Source: Paenibacillus donghaensis (GTDB lineage Bacteria > Bacillota > Bacilli > Paenibacillales > Paenibacillaceae). Taken from it: 64,000 nucleotides of DNA. Position 1 is the stretch's first letter. Every line of letters begins with the position of its first letter. The stretch is from NCBI RefSeq assembly GCF_002192415.1, contig NZ_CP021780.1, positions 2,170,001-2,234,000 on the forward strand, in the 5' to 3' direction. Positions 42,255 to 50,196 of the stretch are shown here, one piece after another. The position numbers and the translations under genes are program-made. Below the pieces are notes generated by a model. That model saw only the letters and a list, made by a program, of their open reading frames with translations. It searched no databases and was not told the origin of the DNA.

Positions 42255-42350
42255 GCCGCTGCACAGCCGCAAAGATCTTGCGCTCGCATGCCGGAGTGCT
42301 ACAATAGAAAGGCATGTCTATTTTAGTCAGAGGAAGGAAGATAGAGAACC

Positions 42351-43466
42351 ATGAAGGACCCGCGAATTCAGAAGCTGGCGGCTAACCTGGTAGGTTATTC
42401 CGTGAATGTACAGCCGGGCGAGAATGTACTCGTCGAAATGATCGGCAGTGAGAGAGATTTGATCAAAGCCGTGGTGGAGGAGATCGGCAAAGCCGGCGGC
42501 AACGCTTTTGTCCAACTGACAGACCGTACCGTGCTCCGCAGCATGCTTCAATATGCAACCCGTGAGAGCCTGCAGACCTGGGCTGAGATTGACCTGAACC
42601 GTATGAAGCAGATGGATTGTTATATCGGTATCCGTAGCGGTGAGAATGTCAATGATCTGTCCGATGTGCCGGAAGACAATATGAAATTATACAACTCCAT
42701 CTACTCCCATCCGGTACATATTGAACAACGCGTGAAGCACACCAAATGGGTGATTCTGCGTTATCCGAATGCAAGTATGGCACAGCTGGCCAATGTCAGC
42801 ACTGAGGCTTTTGAAGATTTCTACTTCGAGGTCTGCAATCTGGATTATGCCAAAATGGACAAGGCCCAGGACGCGCTCGCCGAGCTGATGAGAGCTACCG
42901 ACAAGGTGCGCATCGTAAGCCCGGGTACCGACCTCAGCTTCTCAATCAAAGGGATCGGGGCCGAGAAATGCTCCGGCCAGAAGAACATCCCGGATGGCGA
43001 GGTGTACAGCGCGCCGGTTCGTGATTCTGTAAACGGCACAATCAGCTATAATGCAGCGACTCTATATAATGGGGTAACTTTTGAGAATGTGAAATTCAGA
43101 TTCGAGTCAGGCAAAATTGTCGAGGCTTCCAGCAACGATACGGCCCGCTTGAATGAAATTCTGGATTCGGATGAAGGCGCCCGGCATATCGGTGAATTCG
43201 CCATCGGCTTCAACCCGTATATTCTGCACCCTATGAAGGACATTCTGTTCGATGAGAAAATCGCAGGCAGCCTGCATTTCACTCCCGGTCAGGCCTATGA
43301 TGTCACCGACAACGGCAACCGTTCGGCCATTCACTGGGATCTGGTACTGATTCAGCGTCCGGAATACGGCGGCGGCGAGATTTATTTCGACGATGTGCTG
43401 ATCCGCAAAGACGGGATTTTTGTGACCCCGGAATTGCAAGGTCTGAATCCGGATAACCTGAAATAA
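42351..43466 (+). CDS. M29 family aminopeptidase (AmpS/AmpII type)
   Basis: 371 residues, typical for the thermophilic/M29 aminopeptidases that remove N-terminal residues from peptides using two metals. The metal-ligand motifs appear in sequence: FSIKGIGAEKCSGQKNIPDGEVYSAPVRDS (Glu), GARHIGEFAIGFNP (His, Glu), then AIHWDLVLIQRPEYGGGEIYFDDVLI (His, Asp). No signal peptide, so cytoplasmic. Start set by GAGGAAGGAAG. Monocistronic. Confidence 0.92.
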   Translation: MKDPRIQKLAANLVGYSVNVQPGENVLVEMIGSERDLIKAVVEEIGKAGGNAFVQLTDRTVLRSMLQYATRESLQTWAEIDLNRMKQMDCYIGIRSGENVNDLSDVPEDNMKLYNSIYSHPVHIEQRVKHTKWVILRYPNASMAQLANVSTEAFEDFYFEVCNLDYAKMDKAQDALAELMRATDKVRIVSPGTDLSFSIKGIGAEKCSGQKNIPDGEVYSAPVRDSVNGTISYNAATLYNGVTFENVKFRFESGKIVEASSNDTARLNEILDSDEGARHIGEFAIGFNPYILHPMKDILFDEKIAGSLHFTPGQAYDVTDNGNRSAIHWDLVLIQRPEYGGGEIYFDDVLIRKDGIFVTPELQGLNPDNLK

Positions 43467-43568
43467 AATGTAAAGAAAGAAAACACCTTGCGTGAGTAAG
43501 CGGATTCAATGTATCATGAGAATGGATAACGAAGACTAGTCTTATAATCAAGTTGCGGAGGGATTTCT

Positions 43569-43814
43569 ATGTCCAGTAACAATGCGGCAATTGTTGACAT
43601 TGCCCAAACAGCGGGCCGTTTTAACTCATCTATCGTTCTTCAAGCAGAGAACAAGTACATTGACGTTAAGAGCATTCTGGGTTTGTTCACTACGCTGGTA
43701 TCCAGCCAGAGCTATGAGCTTCATGTTCATGGAGCCGATGCTGAGGAAGCCAAGAAGGCAATGAGCGAAGTGTTCGCTAAGCACGGACTCAACTTCACGG
43801 TTGTAGCGGAGTAG
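43569..43814 (+). CDS. HPr-like protein lacking the phosphocarrier His segment
   Basis: 81 residues aligning with HPr from about position 17 to the end: AQTAGRF, then NKYIDVKSILGLF and HGADAEEAKKAMSEVFAKHGL. The first strand and the active-site GIHARPA loop with His15 are absent; the frame has a stop 24 nt upstream of the ATG, so this is not a mis-called start. The regulatory serine is retained (Ser35, equivalent to Ser46 of HPr). This resembles Crh in having Ser but no His. A CcpA-cofactor role is inference. The RBS is GGAGGGAT, followed by a terminator. Confidence 0.75.
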   Translation: MSSNNAAIVDIAQTAGRFNSSIVLQAENKYIDVKSILGLFTTLVSSQSYELHVHGADAEEAKKAMSEVFAKHGLNFTVVAE

Positions 43815-43828
43815 TCAGAAGAAGAGGA

Positions 43829-43857
43829 CGTCCTGCCGATTGTGGCAGGGCGTTTTT
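43829..43857 (+). terminator. Terminator of HPr-like gene
   Basis: CGTCCTGCC / GGCAGGGCG stem with a 6-nt loop and TTTTT. Confidence 0.9.
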
Positions 43858-43864
43858 ACTATGA

Positions 43865-43963
43865 ATATAAGAATTTATATGTTTCACACGATAACTTATC
43901 CTTCTATTTCTCGCTGAAACCATACCGTCCTTATAAAAGGACGGCAAAGCCGTTTCCACTTGG
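43865..43963 (+). repeat. ~100-nt double-hairpin repeat, copy D
   Basis: TATAAGAATTTATATGTTTCAC head, TATCCTTCTATTTCTCGC, then GAAAC-n-CCGTCCTT / AAAGGACGG and CCGTTTC. The outer left arm is degraded (GAAACCAT) but the inner stem is perfect. It directly follows a terminator. Confidence 0.8.
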
Positions 43964-44092
43964 AAATGACGGATATTGATTCTGGAAATGAGTCTTTCGC
44001 AAACTGAATTCTTGTATTGGTATGCAATTTCGACTAATATTAAATAAACTAACAAAAGCAGATTTCACTTTTGGACATGGGGGGGACGAAAC

Positions 44093-44383
44093 ATGACTTC
44101 ATCGGAGTTGCAGGAACAGTATAATCTTAAAGCGATCAATCTTCTACAGGAAGATGCCAATAAAATTGAGAAGCTTATCGAGGTTCAGATGGAGAATCTG
44201 GCGACCCGGTATTGCCCTCTCTATGAGGAAGTGCTGGATACCCAAATGTACGGTTTCTCCAGAGAGGTCGATTTCGCGGTCAGAGCCGGGCTGGTGCCGG
44301 AGATTACCGGCAAGATGGTGCTGAGCAAGCTGGAGCGCAATTTGGCGGTATTGTACGAAGCGCTCAACAACAAAGCGAAGTAA
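44093..44383 (+). CDS. ylaN: YlaN family protein (UPF0358/DUF1507)
   Basis: 96 residues, all-helical. The family is conserved in Bacillota, is important in B. subtilis under iron limitation and has been linked to Fur and iron. Recognisable segments are NLLQEDANKIEKLIEVQMENL, CPLYEEVLDTQMYGFSREVDFAVR and a C-terminal LERNLAVLYEALN. Neighbouring ftsW and the order ylaN-ftsW match Bacillus, although ftsW is on the other strand here. GGGGGG-rich site upstream. A strong terminator follows. Confidence 0.93.
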   Translation: MTSSELQEQYNLKAINLLQEDANKIEKLIEVQMENLATRYCPLYEEVLDTQMYGFSREVDFAVRAGLVPEITGKMVLSKLERNLAVLYEALNNKAK

Positions 44384-44412
44384 TCCGCTCATACGGGACA
44401 AACCCATTATTA

Positions 44413-44455
44413 AAGCGCACATACGGTCCGGAGAGCCGTGATGTGCGCTTTTTTT
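44413..44455 (+). terminator. Terminator of ylaN
   Basis: AAGCGCACAT / ATGTGCGCTT stem with an inner ACGG / CCGT pairing, then T7. Confidence 0.92.
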
Positions 44456-44460
44456 CTGCC

Positions 44461-44490
44461 TATAGAACGTGAACTTAAGAATGTTACATA
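44461..44490 (+). mobile_element. Solo end of a MITE-like element
   Basis: TATAGAACGTGAACTTAAG plus AATGTTA is the same 26-nt end as the complete 105-bp element at 53482. No matching inverted partner is nearby, so only one end remains. Confidence 0.7.
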
Positions 44491-44500
44491 CGGAGAAGCC

Positions 44501-44602
44501 CTAAAGTATAAACTGCAGGGTGTGGCCCCAGCCGGCATAATGCCCGATGGCGATGAGGGCGAAGGTGATGCCCAGCAGCCCCGGAGAAATCCATTTTTTC
44601 AC
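44501..44602 (-). pseudogene. Truncated or very short membrane protein
   Basis: A GTG-started frame of 33 residues: MKKWISPGLLGITFALIAIG then HYAGWGHTLQFIL and stop. It looks like the first membrane helix and loop of a larger protein, cut off where the MITE end (44461-44490) begins 10 nt beyond its stop. Insertion followed by deletion is the simplest reading; a genuine microprotein is possible. Confidence 0.45.
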
Positions 44603-44704
44603 TTGAGACACGCTCCATCCGATATATGTAGGATAAATTCATAAACAATATACCCAAATTGCCCATGCATGTAAACGGAAGCTGTAAGAAAGTAGGAAAG
44701 TCAT

Positions 44705-44734
44705 TTGCTTTTTAGCCTGTTTAGGAATTACAAT
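44705..44734 (+). promoter_or_regulatory. Sigma-A promoter of the Asp23 gene
   Basis: TTGCTT, 18 nt, TACAAT (five of six in the -10), about 30 nt before the coding start. Confidence 0.65.
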
Positions 44735-44764
44735 AATTGATAATGAGTGTAGGAGGGATATGGC

Positions 44765-45130
44765 ATGGCGGAACAACTTCAACTGGAAATGGGAAATATA
44801 CGAATTTCGAATGACGTCGTTTCCAAGATTGCCGGACTGGCTGCCTTGGAAACGCCGGGAATAGCGGCCATGTCCGGCGGCTTGTCCGAAGGCTGGGCCA
44901 AGCGCTTAAGCGGGAAGAACGTGCAGAAGGGTGTTACCGTTGAAGTGGGACAGCTTGAAGCGGCTGTAGATCTGCGTATTATTGTTCTGTACGAAACACC
45001 GATACACGAAGTGTGCCGGATGCTTCAACAGAACGTACGCGAGGCTGTGGAGAGTATGACCGGTCTTCATATTGTAGAAGTGAATGTTAAGGTGGAAGGC
45101 GTAGCCTTCAAGAATGACGAGATTTCGTAA
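44765..45130 (+). CDS. Asp23/Gls24 family envelope-stress protein
   Basis: 121 residues, a single Asp23 domain: GNIRISNDVVSKIAGLAALETPGIAAMSGGL, then VTVEVGQLEAAVDLRIIVLYETPIHEVCRMLQQNVREAVESMTGL and VNVKVEGVAF. No membrane segment; such proteins are peripheral or cytoplasmic and linked to alkaline and envelope stress. The RBS is AGGAGGG. It has its own promoter and a shared bidirectional terminator. Confidence 0.92.
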   Translation: MAEQLQLEMGNIRISNDVVSKIAGLAALETPGIAAMSGGLSEGWAKRLSGKNVQKGVTVEVGQLEAAVDLRIIVLYETPIHEVCRMLQQNVREAVESMTGLHIVEVNVKVEGVAFKNDEIS

Positions 45131-45170
45131 ACGTCAGGGTTGCCTTAAATTGAAAAAACTTATCTATCAC

Positions 45171-45210
45171 AAAAAGGCAGTCCGCGGATCATCTCCCGGA
45201 CTGCCTTTTT
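45171..45210. terminator. Bidirectional terminator between Asp23 gene and ftsW
   Basis: AAAAAGGCAGTCCG / CGGACTGCCTTTTT, a 14-bp stem between convergent genes with A5 and T5 outer tracts. Confidence 0.95.
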
Positions 45211-45219
45211 GTGTGAAGT

Positions 45220-46479
45220 TTACCGTTGATTGGTTCTTAGCGCCCTTACCTGTCTGACCGTGGTCACCGATTTGGTCACCTCCTGCTTGGCCGGGCGATT
45301 GCTCTCTCTGGAGATGGAGAGCATAATGCCCATGCAGAGCATGCTTACCAGCAGCGAGGAGCCGCCGTAGCTGATGAACGGCAGGGTGACCCCTGTCAAG
45401 GGAATCGTCTTGGTGACGCCCCCAATGTTGACGAAGGCCTGGATGGCGAACAGCCCCATAATGCCGATCCCGACCAGCGTCCCGAACGGATCGGGGCAGC
45501 GCAGGGCGATCAGAATGCCCCTCCAGATGAAATAGAGGTAGAGCAGCAGGAACATGGAGGTCCCGATAAACCCGAACTCCTCTCCGATGATGGCGAAGAT
45601 GAAATCGGTATAGGGATAAGGCAGATAATTCAGCTTCTGCACACTTTGACCGAATCCGGAGCCGCTGACCCCGCCGTCGCCAAAAGCCATTAAAGACTGA
45701 ATAATCTGGAATCCGCCTTTATCCGGTTCTTTAAAAGGATTGAGAAAAGCTTCGATCCGGTCCATTCTGTAGTTCTGTTCAGTAGTCACGATCTCCGGAG
45801 AGGACGAGAGAGAATCTAGCAGACCCTTGGCGCCCAGCACCAGCGCAGCCCCCAGCACGAGCAATGCGAGCGAGGCCATAATATGCTTCATGCTTGCGCC
45901 TCCGGCATAAATCACCAGCCCGCTGGTGGCGACCAGAATCATACAGGAACCGAAGTCGGGCTGCATCATGATCAGTCCGGCGACAATGCCGACAATAACC
46001 ATGACCGGGATGTAGCCGGTGCGCAGATCGCGCAGCCGCTCACCTTTTTTGGTGATCAGGGCAGCAAGGTAGAGAATGATCGAGATTTTGGCCAGTTCGG
46101 TAGGCTGGATTCCCAAGGTTCCGATGCTGAGCCAGCTTCTGGCACCGTTAATGCCTTCCATTGTGGCTACCAGCAGCAGCAGAACCACAGTGATTACAAA
46201 TATCGGAGCATACCATTTCTTGAATTTGCTGTAATGAATATTCATCACGACCAGCATCACGAAGGTTCCCAGCGCGACCCAGATAATCTGTTTCTTGATG
46301 AAAAAATAAGGATTATAGCTGAATTGCTTGCTGGACAGGGTAAGGCTGGAACTGGAGCTGTAGATCATAACCAGACCGAAGCCTACAAGCAGCATAACCA
46401 GCACGAGCAGCTGAAAATCGGGTGTTCCTCTTTTGGGCAGGCTGACTTTGGACTTCGTCTTTCCCTTTGCCGTACTCAA
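45220..46479 (-). CDS. ftsW: FtsW/RodA family peptidoglycan polymerase
   Basis: 419 residues with about ten membrane segments. SEDS-family glycosyltransferase that polymerises lipid II with a partner PBP at the septum. Conserved sites: GARSWLSIGTLGIQPTELAKISIILYLA, LIMMQPDFGSCMIL, the extracellular loop IQSLMAFGDGGVSGSGFGQSVQKLNYLPYPYTDFIFAIIGEEFGF, with the catalytic Asp in YTDFIF, and LTGVTLPFISYGGSSL. TTG start overlaps the yugN stop by 4 nt. Placement beside ylaN favours ftsW over rodA or spoVE. Confidence 0.9.
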   Translation of the reverse strand: MSTAKGKTKSKVSLPKRGTPDFQLLVLVMLLVGFGLVMIYSSSSSLTLSSKQFSYNPYFFIKKQIIWVALGTFVMLVVMNIHYSKFKKWYAPIFVITVVLLLLVATMEGINGARSWLSIGTLGIQPTELAKISIILYLAALITKKGERLRDLRTGYIPVMVIVGIVAGLIMMQPDFGSCMILVATSGLVIYAGGASMKHIMASLALLVLGAALVLGAKGLLDSLSSSPEIVTTEQNYRMDRIEAFLNPFKEPDKGGFQIIQSLMAFGDGGVSGSGFGQSVQKLNYLPYPYTDFIFAIIGEEFGFIGTSMFLLLYLYFIWRGILIALRCPDPFGTLVGIGIMGLFAIQAFVNIGGVTKTIPLTGVTLPFISYGGSSLLVSMLCMGIMLSISRESNRPAKQEVTKSVTTVRQVRALRTNQR

Positions 46480-46823
46480 GCTTCCAGCAGCTGCTTAAGC
46501 TCAAGAATCCGCTGTGCAGCTGCGTCCAATACAGGCTGTGGAACCGGCGACTCATATTCCAGCCCATGAGGGAAGGTCGCTTTCCCGAGATAAACCGCTT
46601 CAATCGAGAGGACCGCGTCGGGCTTCTCCAGCTTGCCCTCCACAGCGCGTGTGTTGAAGCGCAGGTAATATTCATCGCCATTCTGCCGGTCTTCGATTTT
46701 ACAGTCGTAAGTGGCACGGTAGTATTCCCATTGCCAGCGGATGAAGCCGGCTTTTGCCGCACTCTCGTCAAGATAGAACAGATCGCTTCTTAATCCCACG
46801 AGGCCCGTGTTCTCAAAAATCAT
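46476..46823 (-). CDS. yugN: YugN family protein
   Basis: 115 residues, beta-rich (FIRWQWEYYRATYDCKIEDRQNGDEYYLRFNTRAVEGKLEKPDAVLSI), resembling the YugN-like family of unknown function. The RBS is AAGGGGGATG. Its stop overlaps the ftsW TTG start, so the two are translationally coupled, and ftsW would be the second gene of the operon. Confidence 0.8.
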   Translation of the reverse strand: MIFENTGLVGLRSDLFYLDESAAKAGFIRWQWEYYRATYDCKIEDRQNGDEYYLRFNTRAVEGKLEKPDAVLSIEAVYLGKATFPHGLEYESPVPQPVLDAAAQRILELKQLLEA

Positions 46824-47062
46824 AGCACAGACATCCCCCTTATGAAGTATAATGATAAATTGCTGATCCGGTTATTGACGTTCCTCCTCATGATAGTATG
46901 TTTAAAGGGGTTCTGCAAGAGCGTTCGAAAGGCTGCGATACACTGTTTTTGGGGTTTCTGCTACAATAAAAGCTATATATGGGACCGTGGCAGCAACTAA
47001 CATAAAAGATTCGTTATTACGGGCTGCACGGATCATGATCCCGGGAGAGGATTTGGAGAAAC

Positions 47063-48244
47063 ATGGAGAGATTACAGGTGGAACAATTACTGGAGGATAT
47101 GATCGTCTGGCGGCGGCATCTGCACCGTCACCCCGAATTGTCTTATCAGGAAAAAGAGACCTCCGCATATGTGGCGGACAAGCTGGCAGCCTTCGGGATT
47201 GAAATGATCCGAAGCCAAACAGGTTATGGCCTGACTGGCATCCTGAAGGGGGCGCTTCCGGGCAGAACGGTGGTGCTGCGGGCGGATATGGATGCGTTGC
47301 CGATCCGTGAGGACAACGGTTGTGAATACAGCTCGCTGAATGAGGGGGTTATGCATGCCTGCGGCCATGACGGTCATACGGCGATGCTGCTGGGCGCAGC
47401 GGCTTATTACAGTGCCCGGCGCGAAGAGCTGGCTGGGGAGATCCGCTTCCTGTTTCAACCGGCGGAGGAGGTCTGCCCCGGCGGGGCACAGGGTATGATT
47501 GCCGAAGGTGTGCTTGAAGGAGCAGATGCAGTCTACGGCCTGCATCTGTGGACTCCGTTTCCGGTAGGGACAGTAGGCAGTGCGCCCGGTCCGCTCATGG
47601 CTTCCGCAGATGAATTCTTCATCGATATCATCGGCCGAGGGGGGCATGGCGGTATGCCCCACAAGACGATTGACAGCATCGTGGCGGGCGCGGCGCTGGT
47701 CACCCAGCTGCAGAGCGTGGTCAGCCGGTCCGTTGATCCGCTGCGTCCGGCGGTGTTAAGCGTGGGCACGATCCAGGGCGGCTTCGCCCAGAACGTAATT
47801 GCCGAGCGCTGCCGGATCACCGGGACCGTGCGGGCTTTCGATGAAGAGACGCGGCATCTGATCCGGCGTAGAATTGAAGAGATGACGGCTGCTGTAGCTG
47901 CCGCTCACGGCGCCGAAGCGAAGCTGGACTATGTGATGGGTTATCCGCCGCTGGTGAATGATGAGGCGGAGTATGGCCGTTTTGCCCGGATTGCGCCAGA
48001 AGCGCTGGGGGATTCCGTTCAGGTGATGCGGATGGAGAAGCTGATGCCTGCGGAGGATTTCTCCTATTATGTGAAACAGGTTCCCGGCTGTTTCATGTTC
48101 GTCGGCGCGGGCAATCCGCATAAGAACGCGATTTATCCTCATCACCACAGCAAATTTGATTTCGATGAGGATGCTATGCTCCACGGGCTCCGGCTGATGA
48201 TTGCCATGGCCGATTCCTCGCTGGCAGAACCCACACTTGTATAA
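47063..48244 (+). CDS. M20 family amidohydrolase
   Basis: 393 residues. A dimetal peptidase-fold enzyme of the hippurate/N-acyl-amino-acid amidohydrolase group, which removes acyl groups from amino acids. Metal-site motifs: RADMDALPI, MHACGHDGHTAMLLG (Cys, His, Asp, His), LFQPAEE (Glu), GLHLW and the dimerisation-domain GRGGHGGMPHKTIDSI. The C-terminal AEDFSYY supplies the last ligand region. The start at 47063 overlaps weak GGAGAAACATGGAG. No signal peptide. Terminator at 48285. Confidence 0.92.
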   Translation: MERLQVEQLLEDMIVWRRHLHRHPELSYQEKETSAYVADKLAAFGIEMIRSQTGYGLTGILKGALPGRTVVLRADMDALPIREDNGCEYSSLNEGVMHACGHDGHTAMLLGAAAYYSARREELAGEIRFLFQPAEEVCPGGAQGMIAEGVLEGADAVYGLHLWTPFPVGTVGSAPGPLMASADEFFIDIIGRGGHGGMPHKTIDSIVAGAALVTQLQSVVSRSVDPLRPAVLSVGTIQGGFAQNVIAERCRITGTVRAFDEETRHLIRRRIEEMTAAVAAAHGAEAKLDYVMGYPPLVNDEAEYGRFARIAPEALGDSVQVMRMEKLMPAEDFSYYVKQVPGCFMFVGAGNPHKNAIYPHHHSKFDFDEDAMLHGLRLMIAMADSSLAEPTLV

Positions 48245-48284
48245 TCTTCTCCGAGAGAGGATAACCTGATAAGGACTATTGTGA

Positions 48285-48319
48285 AAGCTCATTGCCGTGG
48301 ATACGCAATGGGCTTTTTT
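48285..48319 (+). terminator. Terminator of amidohydrolase gene
   Basis: AAGCTCATTGC / GCAATGGGCTT stem (one mismatch) followed by T6. Confidence 0.88.
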
Positions 48320-48397
48320 GAAATATAGGCTGTTTCTTATTTGTGAATGGATTCAATGCCGCTTGGCAAAACCGCCTGCGACTAAGGAGGTAACCGA

Positions 48398-50196
48398 ATG
48401 AACGGATCAGGAGCATGTATTGTGCGCAAGGACCGCAGTATTCTGCTGGAGTGTGCCCATCCCGGCTTTGAGGAGGCAAGAAGGGTGCTGGCAGTCTTTG
48501 CCGAGCTGGTCAAAAGCCCTCCAGGCTATCACACGTACCGGGTTACGCCATTGTCTCTCTGGAATGCGGGAGCACTAGGCTATACGGCTGCTCAGATCAA
48601 CGACAGCCTGAACGCGCTGGCCCGCTTGGGAGTTCCCGCAGGGCTGGAGGAAGAAATCACACTGCTGCTGTCCCGCTACGGCAGATTGACGCTGCATGGC
48701 GCGGATGCTGATCCGGGGCGGATTCTGCTGCGCACTGACGGGCCTGAGCTGCTGGATGAGTTGGAGTGCCACCTCACAGTTACCGGTCTGGGCTGGGAGA
48801 GGACCGCAACGCTGGAGGCGAGATTCCCTGCACAGGAACGGGGGCTGCTGAAGCAGGAATTAACGCGGCTGGGCTACCCTGTGCTGGATTATGCGGGTTA
48901 TCATGCGGGGCAGACGCTGCAGCTATCATGGAAGAAGGAGAGCGGTGAGCAGGCTGGCAGAGGGGCTGGGGGAGGGCTGATAAAGGGGCTGGAGATAGAG
49001 CGAGTGAAAGTGCTGGTGAAAGTGCTGGTGAAAGTACTGGTGAAAAAGCGGGTGAGAAGGCCGCAGGTGCTACATCGCTGGAATTAAGAGACTACCAGGT
49101 GGAGGCGGTCAGGCAGTTCCAAGGCCTGGAGGGCAGCGGAGTAGTCGTGCTGCCCTGCGGGGCAGGCAAGACCTTGGTAGGTCTTGCCGTGCTGGAGAAG
49201 CTTCAATGCGAGACGCTGATTCTGACCTCCAATACGACTTCTGTCAGGCAGTGGATGGAGGAGCTGCTGCTGAGGACGGACCTCGCAGCAGATGCGGTCG
49301 GTGAATATTCCGGGGAGAAACGGCAGGTGCGCCCGGTTACCATTGCCACCTATCAGATCCTTACGCACCGCCGCTCCAAGGATGGGGACTTTCTACATAT
49401 CAATCTATTCAACGAGCGCAATTGGGGACTGATTATCTATGACGAGGTGCATCTGCTGCCTGCTCCGGTCTTCCGGGCTACCGCAGATATTCAGGCAACC
49501 CGCCGTCTCGGTCTGACGGCAACGCTGGTAAGGGAAGACGGCAGGGAAGGCGATGTATTCTCACTGATCGGCCCGAAGCGTTACGACCTGCCCTGGAAGG
49601 AGCTGGAGCAGCAGGGGTGGATCGCCACCGTGGAATGTGTCGAAGTGCTGGTTCCGATGGATCGTGAGCTGAAGCAGCGATATATCCATGCGGAGCCTAA
49701 AGAGAGATTCCGCCTGGCTGCCGTTAATCCGGCCAAGGCTGCGGCTGCGCGGCAGATTGTGAATGAACACGCCGGATCATCGATTCTGATCATCGGGCAA
49801 TATCTCGATCAGCTGAGTGAGCTGGCGGAGCTGTTTCAAGCGCCGCTGATCACAGGGCAGACGACCCAGCAGGAGCGGGGCAGGCTGTTTGCGGCTTTTA
49901 ATGCCGATGAAATCCGCCTGCTGGTGGTGTCCAAGGTGGCCAATTTCGCTGTTAACCTGCCGGATGCCGCGGTTGCTGTGGAGGTCTCGGGCGCATTTGG
50001 CTCACGCCAGGAGGAGGCGCAGCGGCTGGGCCGGATTCTGCGGCCGAAGCCGGGAGAGAACCGCTCCTTTTTCTATTCGCTGGTCACGGTTGACAGCCGG
50101 GAGCAGGATTTCGCAGCGCACCGCCGGATGTTTCTGACCGAGCAGGGGTATGAATATGAAATCCGCAGTCTGGCTGCCGGACAGGAGGCGCTGTGA
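48398..50196 (+). pseudogene. XPB/Ssl2-type DNA helicase, interrupted by one frameshift
   Basis: Frame 1 (48398-49087) encodes an XPB-like N-terminal domain of about 190 residues. The helicase core is in a second frame to 50196: LRDYQVEAVRQF (Q motif), PCGAGKTLVG (Walker A), IIYDEVHLLP (DEVH), GLTATLVRED (motif III), then QEEAQRLGRILRPK (motif VI). Adding one G at 48974-48976 joins both into about 599 residues with a SAGESAGES-type linker. It is an SF2 3'-5' helicase of the kind linked to repair; all core motifs are intact. The stop overlaps the next gene. Confidence 0.85.
49004..49051 (+). repeat. 12-bp tandem repeat in helicase linker
   Basis: GTGAAAGTGCTG occurs twice, followed by GTGAAAGTACTG and GTGAAAAAGCGG. 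In the repaired reading frame this codes for SAGE/STGE units, a flexible linker between the N-terminal and helicase domains. Confidence 0.8.
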
